A stretch of DNA of 64,000 nucleotides from Ceratothoa steindachneri (taxonomy: Eukaryota > Arthropoda > Malacostraca > Isopoda > Cymothoidae): the NCBI GenBank assembly GCA_963969495.1, contig OZ018333.1, forward strand, positions 85,594,256-85,658,255. Reading direction: 5' to 3'. Of the stretch, positions 53,189 to 64,000 are shown in pieces. Position numbers and translations under genes: made by a program. Positions within the stretch are counted from its first letter, which is position 1. Every line of letters begins with the position of its first letter. The notes under the pieces are model-generated. The model was not told where the DNA came from and ran no database searches. It saw only the letters and a program-made list of their open reading frames with translations.

Positions 53189-55320
53189 TCACACGTGTAG
53201 CAGATATCTGCATTCGTACACCCATGACTTTATCGTCTTCAAAACTTCTGTTTTGTGATTTTTAGAAGTAAAATCGTCGATGATATCGCCGTGTGATAGC
53301 TGCTTGCCAATCTCCTGATTAATTCTGATGAATGCAGGTAAGATGAGGCGATCCTGTCCCTTAGATGACCTCAAGTAGGTCTTAATGATCTCGATCTTTA
53401 AAAAACACCTCTCTGCTAAGGTCAGGATCAGAAGGAGAGTAAAGACAATTCGCAAAAAAATCCAAAGGTTGCGATACATTCATTCAGCAGCTATGTGTGA
53501 ATGTAGGAGAGAAGCTCAGTGTTGTCATGTTCCCCGATAGCAGGTTTGGCAAGCTGCTCCTTTCAAGAGCCAGTTCCTTTCCATCGATATCTTTTCCATC
53601 CTTGGTGCTTAATGTGCTGCAGAACTCGTCGCATTGGTTGGAAAGTGCCTCACCATCCATTTAAAAATAAAAAGCATTCCATATTAAGCTCTCATTTAGC
53701 CAAGGTCTCAGACATTTCCTAGAATGATTCAACGGTGGTGTCCACAGCTACATTAAACAATTCAATTTCTATCATCTTCATGGTATCTCTGATAGGCTCG
53801 TTTTGGCCTTAAGAGACAAAATGTTTCCTTGTACTTCTAAGCCTCTTCGCTTTAAGCACAGCCCCCAAATTCATCTGTCAGATATGTCCTAAGCAGAGGC
53901 ATAAGCTGCAGCAAAACCAGTGTCTCTATATTTTGTCAGTGAGGATTTGGACTTCATTAGCAGTTCAAGTGCCATATCAAGCTGAATCTTGATAGACTGA
54001 ATGACCTTCCTCACGCGGTTTACCTCGTTGAGGATATCATGCCCTACCACTGTGCAAATGCGGAAACGACTTGACTTAACCTTCTCCGCCAAATCATGTA
54101 GCTTCGTCTCTGCCCCCCAACATTTCCTTCCTTATGCTAGTGGCCTGGTACCTGACAGCATCAATGCTATTAACTGGCTCTCTCTTTAACATCATTCAAT
54201 GCCAGGATTTCAGTCTCAGTCACATACTCCTTCAATGATACTGATGAGAACAAGGTATACAGCTTCTGTACATTCATTGCCAAAGTAGCTGATGGCATCT
54301 TTGGACCCTGTTGCTACTTCAGCCACCGCCAAGTTCAGTGTATGTGCACCAAGGATGCGCAGGAATTTATTTATTGTCCTTACTTGGTCACCTTGTTCAT
54401 CCCCTTCATTTTGGCCACATTTTCCTACGACTGTCCTCTGCTGTCGCTAAAAGAAGCATCTGCTCATCAAGCATGTTCAAAATGAAAGATGACCACCTAA
54501 ACCTGTTATTTGGGAAGCCACAAGAAATCCTAGAAAATGTTCCTTGATTTCCGGTGCTTGTACTCCTGGCTTAGGTCAGGAGTACAAACGAAAATGACTG
54601 AATAATATTTGGACCATTTAATCTCAGTAACCATTCTGTTCAGCATTTTCCCATTAATTAGTGCAATCAGTTAATTTTTGATCACATTTCCAATATATCT
54701 GGAATGACGGAACTACTTACTTTCCACACGATCAATGTGCTGCTTTATGAAAGGGTCTAATTTGGTGAACAGCTCCACCTCTTTTAAGAGTGTTTCTCTT
54801 GTGGTGCTGATGTAGTGTTTGCCTACACCCTCACTGCAAGATTTCTCTCCTTTATGGACTGTAGGAAAGAGACCAAACGGATCAAGGCATCTCTACAGCA
54901 CATCTTCCCATCCTCTAAAAGTGTCCTTTTGGCTTGTTCTCTGATTGTCGCTTGTGGATGCATTTCCAAATCCTTTCATGTTGTCGTGTAGTTTGTATGC
55001 TCTGGACTGCTTTCGGGACTTCTCAGAAGTGTTGTGAGGTCTGTCCAGATAGAGAGTCACTTCGTCACCAATTTGTAGTCCTTTCTTGGAAAAAGCTTGT
55101 TGTTAAGCCAACAACTCTTTTATCTTTTCTCCATTCATTAATGTCTTGTAAAGATAATGGTGTTTGCTAGTTTCTACCATCTTCTCTTTTAGAAAGTGTG
55201 AAATCTGGGATAACCTGACATAGTCCTCTACGTATTAGATCAGCCCTGACTGAATTTGATAGCATCGAGGGTCAACACCTATATCAATTGACTGGCCAAA
55301 ATCTGGGAGTGGTACTCATA
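53189..55320 (-). pseudogene. hAT-superfamily transposase pseudogene, ZMYM1-like
   Basis: On the minus strand, pieces in shifting frames follow the order of ZMYM1-like hAT proteins. The N-terminal part (about 55290-55080) has IDIGVDPRCYQ, HYLYKTLMNGEKIKELLA. Next (about 55060-54700) come NTSEKSRKQSRAYKLHDNMK and TTRETLLKEVELFTKLDPFI. Then comes AHTLNLAVAEVATG (about 54360-54310, the CxxH-like region), LYTLFSSVSLKEYVTETEIL, and ILNEVNRVRKVIQSIKIQLD with RDTGFAAAYASA (54030-53890). The dimerisation end (53479-53189) reads LAERCFLKIEIIKTYLRSSK and HGDIIDDFTSKNHK. Proteins of this family derive from cut-and-paste transposases. The many frame changes show it is dead, and no terminal repeats are visible. 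Confidence 0.72.
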
Positions 55321-55672
55321 AGTCCTTTTGTGAAGATGTATCTGGTGTTTGTCGGTCAGTAGGCTGTGAAGATGGATTTGATACGTGTGAGTCTGCAAGC
55401 ATAGAATATGAACCTGCTGCTCATCAGTCTGCAGGTGAGGATTGACTTGGTGCTTGTCGATCAGCAAATGGTCATGAGTTTTCTAGTGTAGTAGATGGAC
55501 TTGGTGCTTTTCAGTAGATGGATATAATGGCTCTAGTATCCCCACACCAGCAGAGATGTTTGGCTCTTCGCGTACAAAGAACTTCTGTACTGCCCCAAAG
55601 TAAATTAACTGCATTCATACTGCAATAGTACTGACATTCAGAATCTGGCAGCCTCTTTTTTTGAATAATTAT
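55321..55672. other. Stretch upstream of the ZMYM1-like pseudogene
   Basis: Imperfect repeats of a roughly 60-bp phrase containing ACTTGGTGCTT and GTCGRTCAG occur at 55330-55510 (minus frame rich in His and Gln: TDKHQIHLH, TDEQQVHIL). This may be a repetitive leader of the pseudogene. It ends at the terminus of the next hAT element. Confidence 0.4.
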
Positions 55673-55860
55673 CAGAGGTGGGCGCGATTCGAAAAAATTG
55701 AAGTGCGATTAGCGATTACCGATTTGCCAGCGTGTCAAGGCCGATTCAATTATCCGATTCGGGTGCCAAAAATCTAAGTCCGATTAGCGATTATTTGATT
55801 CGATTAAATTTTTTAAATGCGATTCGATATTTTTAAAAGCGATTCAATGTTTCTAAAGGG
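55673..55860. promoter_or_regulatory. Subterminal repeats of hAT element J, likely transposase-binding region
   Basis: At least seven GCGATT/CCGATT hexamers lie in both orientations within 190 bp of the left terminus, with a matching cluster at 60460-60500. hAT transposases bind short subterminal repeats; that this motif is the binding site is inference. Confidence 0.5.
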
Positions 55861-56114
55861 AATTTAATGTTTTTTTTACCCTAAATAAGCCATTTCTAAA
55901 TAATACAAAGAGAAACCAACCTTTTAAGATCAAAATTAAACATTTTATTTTAATTAAAATATAGTATAACAAAAAATTAAACTATACAGTACATATTACA
56001 CAAAATACACACAGTAATATATTCTCGCAGAAGAAAAAGATAGGGTCAACTAACAACTTTGTACCAAATAATATTTAAAGTTTTCCACTTTACTCTAACT
56101 CTAAGCCCGCCAGC

Positions 56115-59100
56115 TTAGTCCTCGTCTTCCTCCTCCACCTCGTGGGCCTTCTTGAGGAAGTGGAGGTTGCCCTGGGCCTCGAAGTTCGGTGCAGCGAGGG
56201 CCGCCCTCTTAGGCCTGAGGATGTCCGACCCATAGCTGAACACGCGCTCGCCTGAGGCGGAGCTCGGGAGCGGCGTGTTATACTTGAGGAAGAGTGTTAC
56301 CCAAGCATCACAGAACTCGAGTAGGAAGAGATTGGGCGAGATCACCGGGTTCCCCCTCAGCAGCTTCCTCGACCAGTTGTTGACCTCTTTCCTGACCTTC
56401 TCCTCAAGGCTCTCCTCTTGCTGCCCATCCTCCATGGCGAACAGGTACTGCGTGCTGCTGGAGCCTAGCTGGGGTCTCTGCTGGGGGGCAGGGTCCGAGT
56501 GCTCGTCAGGCCGGACAAGGGCGAGTAAGTTCCTGATGAGCAGATCCCTCACCAGGTTGCAGTAGACCTCATTGTCCTGTCTCCTGCAGATGGCCCTGAC
56601 CGTGGCGAGCTGGTGGTGGGGGTGCAGCGCCGTAGCCATCAACAGGTCCATGTGCACAAAGAGGTGGCTGAACCTGCAGTAGAAGAAAGGTTTTAAAACA
56701 AATTTCAAAATATATCAGATTTGTTAATTGAAAAATTAAATTTCATTACACTAATTTTAGTTCATTTCAAATGAATCATTTGACCAGCAAGGATTATAAT
56801 AATCATCATCATCATCATCACTAACTCTATAATTTAAAAACGGGATTTTTGGGAGTATTTGAATAATAATTTCATCTTAGTTTGGTTATGACTTAAGTAT
56901 ATTTTAAATTTTTATCAACGTAATTTCTAAGAATTTCTTTAGAGTTTGAAAAAAAAAATTGTTTAGTTCAGAAAAAATAAATATGATTATCCAAAGCTTT
57001 TTTATAATGTTTTAAAAGAAAATGAATTACAATTGGTGAAGGTCAGAAAATTTATTAAAATTTAAGTAAGGCTGCTTTTTTATTTCATCTATAACTATAT
57101 TTTAGCAACGGGATTTTTTGAAAGGGGAGAAATTTAGTTTAGAGTTCCTTTTTAAAATTATTAGAATTGGCAAAGTTCAGAAAATTTATAAAAATTTAAC
57201 CATGGCTGCTTTTTATTAAATTTTAAATTTTAATCTTAGTAGCGAAGCGCAAGCTCTCCCCGTAGGGGGGAGCGGTGAAGCCATTTCCTGGTCATTTAAT
57301 AATAATATAATATCAGAAAAAAAGCACTTATTAAGTTTTAACTCACTGCGATAAAATATAATATTAATATCATAATATGGCTAACCTGCCATCAAAGCCC
57401 TTTGTTCCAGGCTGGTGGAGGAGGTGGGCCACCAGTTCCTAGGCATGGACAATGCTGTCGTCCCGCGACAACACCTCTAGGGAGTCTTTGAGTACCTGGA
57501 GGTGGGGGAGAATGCACCCCTTGTATGCCTTCTCCTCGCCCTGGAGTACATCTAGGCAAGCGGCGAGGGAGGCGGTCACCTTACCTTACTCCGACCAGAT
57601 CTGCACGCCGTCATGTGCGGCAGGGGGTGGGGGTGCTGCAGCTGACATATCTGGTTCAGCTTGTTCCTCTTGTCCAAGTCAAGCACCTCGGTCAGCAGGC
57701 ACTTGTAGGCGTCGTGGCTAGAATTCCACCTGGTGACGCCAGGGGCAACAAGCTTCTTGCCCAGAGCGGATTTAATGCCATTGACAGTCACTGTCTTTCT
57801 GTTCTGGGCGTTCCACACGCTCTGGGCCTTGTTACCCGGCTTGTTGAAGGCCGGCCTAGGTTGGGTGGTCCAGCCGGGCACGTTCTCCATTTTCTTAGAG
57901 GACAGCAGGTTCACTGTGTGTGCTGCACAGCGGCGATGCTTGGGAAGCTGCACCACCTCTTCCTGCTGGTTCACCTCCTCCAGGATATCTGCGACCAGGA
58001 TGGTGCTGGTGTACACCACCTCTGAGTCCACCACGTCTTGTCCTTGTTCCTCGGTATCCCGCTCGATGTTGCGGTTAAAGGCGCTGATATAGTTAGCGCC
58101 ATTGTCAGTAGTGGTGCTGACAACCTGAAAAGCAAAATAATGTTTTAAAACAAAGTATAATTTCATTTATCAGTGTGAACTTGAAGTATGATTCCATAGT
58201 CAATACGATAATAGTCATCACTTCGTTATTTTTACAGACTCCCTCAGTTCTCTATAAAGTATTAACGACAAACATATATAACATATTTCACGCAGACTAC
58301 AGCATCAAATTCATTTATTATTACAAAGAAAAATGTAGAATTTTGCTGGATACCTGGGCAAATACAAAGACAAATATGCAAAAATCTTTAGAGTTTACAC
58401 ACCTTTCTTTTGATGCCAAATTTGTCGTGCAGCTCGGAGATCACCTCTGTCCGGTAGGTCCCCGCCTGGCTCACGGTGATCTCATTGATCCCTAGGACGG
58501 CGGAGTGCCTCTTGAAGGTGACCTTGTCCAGCCCTGTCACCGTCATCCCCAGGAAGGCCCTGTTGTTTGCCGACCAGCTATCGGGCGTGGTGGCGACGAA
58601 CTCTTGCTTGGCGAGGAGGTCCGTCAGGTCGGCCTTGGCCTAGTCCCCCATCGCCCTGATGTCGCGGGTGAGCTTCCGCCTGGAAAGGGACCTTGAACTG
58701 TGGGAAGGCGTACGCCCACAAAGCCTTATTGTATTCATTGTCTGTCTCTGAAGCAGGCTTCATGCAGCCAATGAAGGACCTGAAGCAAAATTAGAAGTTT
58801 TAGAATAAATTTAAAATTACAGGATTTTTTTATCCATCATATAATTTTTATATGAGTGTATGAGACATTTAAATTGTTAAAACATGTTTAAGAAGTAAAA
58901 CAGAAAACTGTTAACAGTTTAAACCATCAATATTCAATTTAATGAATTTATTAATATTATTCAATCATTCAGTGTCTAAACTGAGTTTGACAATTTTAAA
59001 ATTAAAATACTGAAAAATATAAAAATATATTGAGACTTTACCTTGAAAAATGAAAATTACTCACCTATAGTACAGGTCGAGGCACTTCTGGGAGAACCTC

Positions 59101-59838
59101 TCCTTGAAGCTCTCCCCGATGCTGGCCTGCCTCCTGGTCACGGCCGCGTCCTGGGAGGACTTGTGGCGGTCGCGTTTGTTGGCGCCCTCGAGAGCTGCCT
59201 TGAGGTCTTGGACTTGATCAGGGTGGTAACTCTGGTAGTGTATCTAAAAAGTGAAAACAAAAATAAATTAAAATTAATATAGTGAAAACTAAAAATAAAT
59301 GCCAAACTTTTAGCCTGTTTAGTCTTTGTCAAATAATTAATTATGAATCCTGGTAAAAAAAAAGTCTTTAAATAAATTATTAAATAAAATGAATTTAAAA
59401 TGACCTTCAGGTTTGAAGTTGTTCCCTGCTGAATTTTGAGTGTCTTTGAGCATTTGGTGCAGGTAGCCTCGTTGTTGTCCACGACCTTGAAGAACAGGGC
59501 GATGTGCCTCCAACTGTTCTCCTGGCTAAGGCTGGAGCTGTCTGTCTCCATTGTGGCTTTGTCTCAGCAGACTCGTTCGAGTCCAGCGACATCCTGCTCT
59601 CGCTGCGCGAGGCGAGGGTCAGGGTGTCCTCCACGCTCTACATGATGTTGTCGTTGACCGCCACCGCCTGGTCGCTGTGCTGGGAGCCCAAGGACTTCTG
59701 GTTTGCGCCGCTGGCGTTCCTGTTACTGGGCTGGGAAGTCAGAAGTCTCTCCATACTGGATGTAATGGACGCGTTTTCGTCCGCTATCAGAAGCTTGAAT
59801 AAAACTCCGTCTTCGACAAGGCTACTTCTTTTGCACAC
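56115..59838 (-). pseudogene. hAT transposase of element J, five exons, nearly intact
   Basis: Exons on the minus strand, with GT/AG borders I can read: 59838/59551-59405, 59243-59065, 58777-58403, 58124-57386, 56673-56115. Exons 1-2 form a BED finger (SWRHIALFFKVVDNNEATCT, KCSKTLK, then IHYQSYHPDQ giving HX4H). Exon 3 has ALWAYAFPQFKVPF, KADLTDLLAKQEFVATTPDS and WSANNRAFLGM. Exon 4 has TTTDNGANYISAFNR (catalytic Asp region), RRCAAHTVNLL, GVTRWNSSHDAYKCLL and, after a frameshift, DVLQGEEKAYKGCILPHLQV. Exon 5 has KYNTPLPSSASGERVFSYGS, DILRPKRAALA (dimerisation region) and an acidic end. Faults: a stop and frameshift in the N-terminal lead, a frameshift and TAG in exon 3 (near 58640-58690), one frameshift in exon 4 and a stop near 57440. 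It is the best preserved gene in the window. Confidence 0.85.
56798..57291 (-). repeat. Dispersed non-coding repeat R, copy 2 (about 494 bp), in hAT intron 4
   Basis: The sequence matches 12251-12705 end to end, with longer internal spacers. It lies wholly within the intron between exons 4 and 5 of the hAT transposase (56674-57385), in the same plus-strand orientation as copy 1. The end hairpin here is CTCCCCGTAGGGGGGAG. The (ATC)7 tract is purer than in copy 1. Confidence 0.82.
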
Positions 59839-60654
59839 GCTAAATTATGTACAAAAATTCAGTATTTAGAAAGAAAATTACGAAACGCACAAATAAATGC
59901 TAAGTTGAATGCACAAATAAAGGCCAATTAGCAACAAGTAAGTGCGCATAAATAAGAAGCCGGTGCGCACGAATACATGGTGAAACTTGTGTGAAATGGC
60001 TAATTCACGAACTTTAAGTTTGATTTATCGTTACTTTATGAAACTAATAGTCTAGATATGATCATATTAATAACATTAGAACGAAATAGAAATACTAAAT
60101 ACAAATATTAATGGTGCAACTTACTGCCGTTGGGGTCCACAATAGCAGGAAAATGAAAACAGAAGGATTACTTCGAAGAGTTCACAAGTGGTGGCAAAGG
60201 AGCAGCGCATACGGAAAATCAAAACTAAACACGTATTATACCTACTTTATACTTGTAAATCATAACCTTTTTATTATATATGATTTAATAATTAATCATA
60301 TTTTACGCATTATATTATAGAGAAAGTACGAAAGTGTGAATAGAATAGAATAAAACGAAAAAAACATTTACTTGAGAAAATATATAAAAATTCATTAAGA
60401 AACTACCATTGCGAAAAAAACAAAGACGACGTCGACCTGGATTGATCACAAATTTTCGGCAGTCCGATTGCGATTAACCGATTCGTTTGGCGGGGGTTAG
60501 TCCCATTCGAAAAGGCGGGTTCGGACTTCCCTTTCCTTTCAAGCATACACCCAATTTCGAAATTGTTAATTCTTGTAGCCTTACAGCCTGAACTTAAAAC
60601 ATATCATGCTTTATGCTGTAGATAGAGGGGAGTAGGAAAAGGGGCCAAGAAAAA

Positions 60655-60745
60655 ATAATAGCGTAGGCGAGTTGCGAACAGCTTCCCGCGTCACTGGACC
60701 ACTGTTAGCCAGCGGCGAATCCACTCAGCCATCCTGAGTCTCAAA
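60655..60745 (-). mobile_element. tRNA-like SINE head (Leu/Ser-type A box)
   Basis: On the minus strand GGATGGCTGAGTGGATTCGC contains a perfect pol III A box TGGCTGAGTGG (60731-60721). A degenerate B box GTTCGCAACTC lies at 60679-60669. Between them CCGCTG...CAGTGG can pair as an anticodon-like stem. The acceptor stem does not pair, so a functional tRNA is unlikely. The sequence downstream on the minus strand (towards 60560) could be the SINE body. Confidence 0.45.
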
Positions 60746-61480
60746 AAATACTCATTCAAACGAAGCTTTTAAGCCGCTCGCCTGCACTTCTTGTACGCTA
60801 TAATGCCCACCATTTACAGTTAATAAACGTAGGTAAAATTGCCACAAGTCTCTAAGAACACTATATTAGGTCCTTAAGGTTGTCACATGGCTCCAAGAAC
60901 ACCATGTTAAGTCTGTTAGCTTGCCACCTGTTCTCGGTAACACTAGCTTGCACAGCCACACTGGCTGACTGAAAGGAGAAATACAATGTCCATAAAATAG
61001 GCTACACTTGAAGATATAATTTACAAAACTATTGAAATATATGAATAAAATAAAAGAAAAATAATGAAATCGAATTGGGGTGATTGGGAAAAAATTCTGA
61101 CGTGAAATGAACGACAAGAGTGTCTTACTTTTGCTTTATGAGTGTTTTTCTTATTTTCTTGTCACCAAAATGATGTGCACTGCCTTATCCAAACCATGTT
61201 TGCATCCTGCTTAGTCCTCACTGACTTAGGGCTGACATGTGTAACACACAAAATTTAGGGAGATAATGGCAAAATCCATAAAAAATATCTGCATTTCATG
61301 GAGAGAAATATCTGCATAATGAAAATAAAATATATAATGCATAAATAAAATATTCGCTTCAGGATTTCAGTACATATAACGATACTTAACACATAATTTA
61401 TAAAATAAAAGCTGATAATGTGATGCAATGGTTAGGTATGAATATCTGAGCTCGACAATTAATTGGGTGCAGTTGAGATT
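60746..61480. other. Unassigned AT-rich stretch
   Basis: No domain is recognised. Two short phrases resembling each other (CTCTAAGAACACTATATTAG at 60850 and CTCCAAGAACACCATGTTAA at 60891) suggest a local duplication of about 40 bp. Confidence 0.35.
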
Positions 61481-63440
61481 TACAAGGGTAAACCAGTGCA
61501 TGGTTGCAGTATATGGTTCCTAGAGTGACAGAAGTGAAGCTGAGACGACCGGTGGTTAAGTATCGGTTGATGGTTGCAGAAGATATGAATGGATGAATAG
61601 GTGTGAGAAAAGGGAGAGAATAACTGGAGAATGGAACTATCCGATCGCATGATAGTATCGCGTATTGTGTAATTGGTTTTTGCTTGGATGAGAAGGTGTG
61701 AGGAAGTTAGATATAGATGGAGCCTCCGCAGTGATAGGTTACTGAACAGAAATTAAAGAGGCTGTGGGAATGTCTCAAAGTAGGAGAAGCAGTGTGAACA
61801 TGAAGATAGAGTAAGTGTGTGCAAATTTGAGGCAGTGAAGGTGTATGGTACAAGGGTTGTGTGTGTGTGACAGAACTGCAAAGAGAAAGCTAAATGCTGA
61901 CTGGTGGAGTGGCAATGAGAATCGCTCAATTGAGACCAAACTATAAGATATACTTGCAAATGCTTAATAGAGCACATGTTAATGTAAGGAAGATGGGGAT
62001 GAAAGCATAAAATGAGGCGAAAAGAAAGGTAAAATGAATGAAGAATCTGAGTAAAAAAGAAGTAAGATGAGGATGGGATAGTAACCTGAATGAGGATCCG
62101 GTGGGAACAGAAAGGTGAATGAGAATCCGAATGGCACCGTGAAGTAGTTCTTAAGAGTAAGAAAGATGAGAAACCAAGAGAAAAAGAGGAGTGAGAACAA
62201 TAAGGACAGCAATGGTAGGGTACTTGTAAACAATGAGTTGAAATGTAGTTGGCGGGAAGACTTTGATGAGTTGTAATGAGAGCATGCAAGATGATGCAAA
62301 TGTAAAGATGATTGGCTTCGTGGGCGTAAGTGAGGTGTTGTATCGGAGTATGGAAGGGCTAAGTATGCAAGAGGTGTTTAGCGCTGAGATAGAGCTCCAA
62401 AAATGAGTTGGTGACTATAGTAGATAATATAGTGGCTGAGATGATAGAAGATGGTGATGATTCTGTTATGAAATGGGCCTGATGGATAGGGTTGTAAGGC
62501 ATTTGAAAGTGCTTGAGGACTCTAAGAGTCCATTGCTGTTTTAGAAGAGTGAAGAGGAGAAAGGTGAATGCAAGCCATGCGGGGTGATATGTGTGTTGAT
62601 TGATGTAGGTGAGATGTATGGAAAAGTTCTGATAGAGCCTATAAGTAGGAAAGTAAGGGGTAAACAAAGAGTGATTGACATCAGGTAAGGTGTGTGTTAA
62701 TCAAGTATTTTCATCCTGGCATAGCTAGAAAAACAACTTATAAGAGATGTATTCTGTGTGTTGGGTTCTTAACAAGATTTAGGCTCGTATAGATAGAGAA
62801 GTGTTATGGAAGGTATAGAGTGAATGGTAGACTATTTGATGGTGTGAAGAGTATTGCGGGTAGAAGTAAGGAGTGCGTTGGGATGATAGATAGCTAGAGT
62901 GATTAGTTTGACATCCTTGGGGGTGTAAGGTAATGTTGTGTGATGGTAGCATGGCTGTTTAATATCTTTAGGAAAAGAGGACCCAGAGAAATTGCTGTGT
63001 GATTGATGAGGGATAGGTTCTGTCTATGTCGATATATGTTTAGGATCTGGTGTGGGTGGGTGAGAGTGTAGGAGATTTAGTTGTAGCTTTCGACACGACG
63101 TATGAGAGGGGAGGGAGGTTAGAGTGAATGCAGAAAAGAGTAAAGTAATGATTGGGGTGAATATTGTGTGGGCTGTGATATCCGAGTCCGTGGTGTGACC
63201 CTTGAACAAGTGCGAAGTTTTAACTATTGAGGTTGTAAGGTTGAAACAGATGGCGACCACAAGGTTTTAAATGGTAGCAAAGTCTCTGGGATGATTAAAG
63301 AATGGTAAGGGTCGGATTGTGGAATGTGCTAGGAAGGTACATGAGAGTATGCTGGTGCGTGTATCGGAGTGAGTCTATGGTGTGGAAGAAGGAAACTTTT
63401 CTCTGGCAAAAGTTATAGAAGATGTTATGATAGAAATACA
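61481..63440 (+). mobile_element. Heavily decayed RTE-like LINE (ORF2 linker and RT)
   Basis: Across shifting plus-strand frames the order of an RTE-group ORF2 can be followed. TEVKLRRPVVKYRL (about 61530), LKRLWECLKVGEA (61755), KDSNGRVLVNNELKCSWRED, FDEL (62200-62270), IVAEMIEDGDDSVMKWA (62430-62480), CKPCGVICVLIDVGEMYGKV, LIEPI (62570-62640; the CKNYRGISLLSVxGKVYxRVL region), ARIDREVLWKV (62785; DRVDREVLW), VMVAWLFNIFRK (62942; VMSxWLFNIYMD), VVAFDTTYERGGRL, VNAEKSKVMIG (63085-63160) and LEQVRSFNY, GCKVETDG (63200-63255; FKYLGS). No catalytic YADD is legible and stops are dense. Because it is so decayed, the assignment rests on motif order. Confidence 0.65.
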
Positions 63441-64000
63441 GGCATTCTGGTCTTTTGGAGCGGTGCTGTACACTTTTTTTTTAGATATAGCAAAGAAAAG
63501 GCTGTAAAATGTGACCAACTGGATATTTTTTAAGAATGTGCGCTTTTATTTAATGTTTAAATTACTTGAATACCGAAAGAGAAATGTGTTGAAAATGCGA
63601 ATAAATATAAGAAATTTGAAAGTTGTCTTGATAAGGAATTGGCAGATTGAAATGAAAAACTGGCAGGGATTGGGTCTGTTAAAATCTACTTCGTTTGCCA
63701 ATAATACAAAAGCTCAAGGGAAGAATGGAAAGAGAGGATAATAGAGAATTCTTTAAAAGAGGATAAGAAATCAAACTGCGATGATGTTTCTTCAGTTTGG
63801 CTGGAAGATGAAAGGGAGGAGAAGGAAATAGTTAATTTGTAATTTAAGGGGAAACGAAATTGATTCGAATTTAGTCGAGAATCAAGGAATGTAATGTATG
63901 GGGATTCTAATATTAAATCATTTTTGCCATTGAATGTATAATAGAAAATCAACGAAGGAAGATTTGTACTTTGAATTGCTGATTAGATAATATAATCCTG
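63441..64000. other. Unassigned AT-rich end of window
   Basis: Frames at 63511-63741 (plus) and 63686-63952 (minus) are Lys/Asn- or Ser/Phe-rich and show no motif. Nothing is supported here. Confidence 0.3.

Larger units (their letters stand above)
55673..60560 (-). mobile_element. hAT DNA transposon J with five-exon transposase
   Basis: The left end begins CAGAGGTGGGCGCGATTCG at 55673, a typical hAT terminus (CAGxGGTGG), preceded by the 8-mer ATAATTAT as a candidate target duplication. The subterminal 170 bp holds repeated CGATTA/CGATTC motifs (for example TGCGATTAGCGATTACCGAT near 55704), and the same motif recurs inverted near the right end (GATTGCGATTAACCGATTCG at 60467). The exact right terminus is eroded, and no second 8-mer is found near 60550. 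Between them is a transposase gene on the minus strand (56115-59838). One transposase intron carries repeat R. Confidence 0.82.

Noticed and set aside
60655..60745. Functional tRNA-Leu or tRNA-Ser gene
   Set aside because: The acceptor stem does not pair and the B box is degenerate.
61753..62289. 178-codon minus frame rich in Ser, His, Leu and Phe
   Set aside because: It is antisense to the decayed RTE-like element, whose plus strand is G/A-rich and so leaves few stops on the complement.
1..64000. A novel defence, biosynthetic or signalling gene system
   Set aside because: No gene cluster of that kind is visible. Every recognisable protein piece belongs to a transposable element or a transposon-like repeat family.

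Overview
This window reads as nuclear DNA of a metazoan, most probably an arthropod and plausibly a crustacean. The reasons are spliceosomal introns with GT/AG sites, long (TA)n, (GA)n and (ATC)n microsatellites, tRNA-derived SINE heads, a split gene fragment of a cysteine-rich family that I recall as multi-copy in arthropod gene sets, and a dense mixture of CR1-like, I/Jockey-like, RTE-like, DIRS/Ty3-like and hAT elements. There is no operon structure, no rRNA, no CRISPR array, no clearly functional tRNA and no recognisable single-copy host gene. The phylum-level placement is inference, because no search could be run.

Layout. 0-2.1 kb: a decayed YLDD-type reverse transcriptase, then relic A of an I/Jockey-like LINE family (called family 1 here), both on the minus strand. 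2.1-5.9 kb: AT-rich DNA with two (TA)n tracts. 5.9-6.6 kb: a probable pogo/Tigger-like C-terminal remnant. 6.6-11.2 kb: family 1 copy B (minus), with an internal duplication of its endonuclease. 12.25-12.7 kb: first copy of a dispersed non-coding repeat. 13.0-14.15 kb: two exons of the cysteine-rich gene. 14.4-20.8 kb: two CR1-like LINEs, G and H (minus). 23.3-28.7 kb: family 1 copies C1 and C2 (plus). 31-47 kb: a plus-strand cluster made of family 2 copies F1, F2 and F3 and a related RNase H-bearing LINE (E) that is split by a nearly full-length family 1 copy (D); a tRNA-derived SINE sits inside F3. 48-52.4 kb: microsatellites, short tandem repeats, a CR1 fragment and a 26-27 bp minisatellite. 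53.2-55.3 kb: a ZMYM1-like hAT pseudogene (minus). 55.67-60.6 kb: a better preserved five-exon hAT element (minus) whose fourth intron holds the second copy of the dispersed repeat. 60.65 kb: a tRNA-like SINE head. 61.5-63.4 kb: a decayed RTE-like LINE.

The coding pieces act in transposition rather than in a host pathway. The LINE parts are nucleic-acid-binding ORF1 proteins with CCHC knuckles or coiled coils, AP-type endonucleases, reverse transcriptases and, in family 1 and E, RNase H. The hAT parts are BED-finger transposase exons. Nearly all carry stops, frameshifts or lost catalytic residues. The hAT transposase at 56.1-59.8 kb, the 261-residue CR1 ORF at 50 kb and the H reverse transcriptase with FADD are the least damaged. 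The window is best read as a layered record of nested insertions, and the most interesting items are structural: a LINE nested in a LINE, tandem duplications of LINE endonuclease modules, and an unnamed dispersed repeat with a (GAT)n tail.
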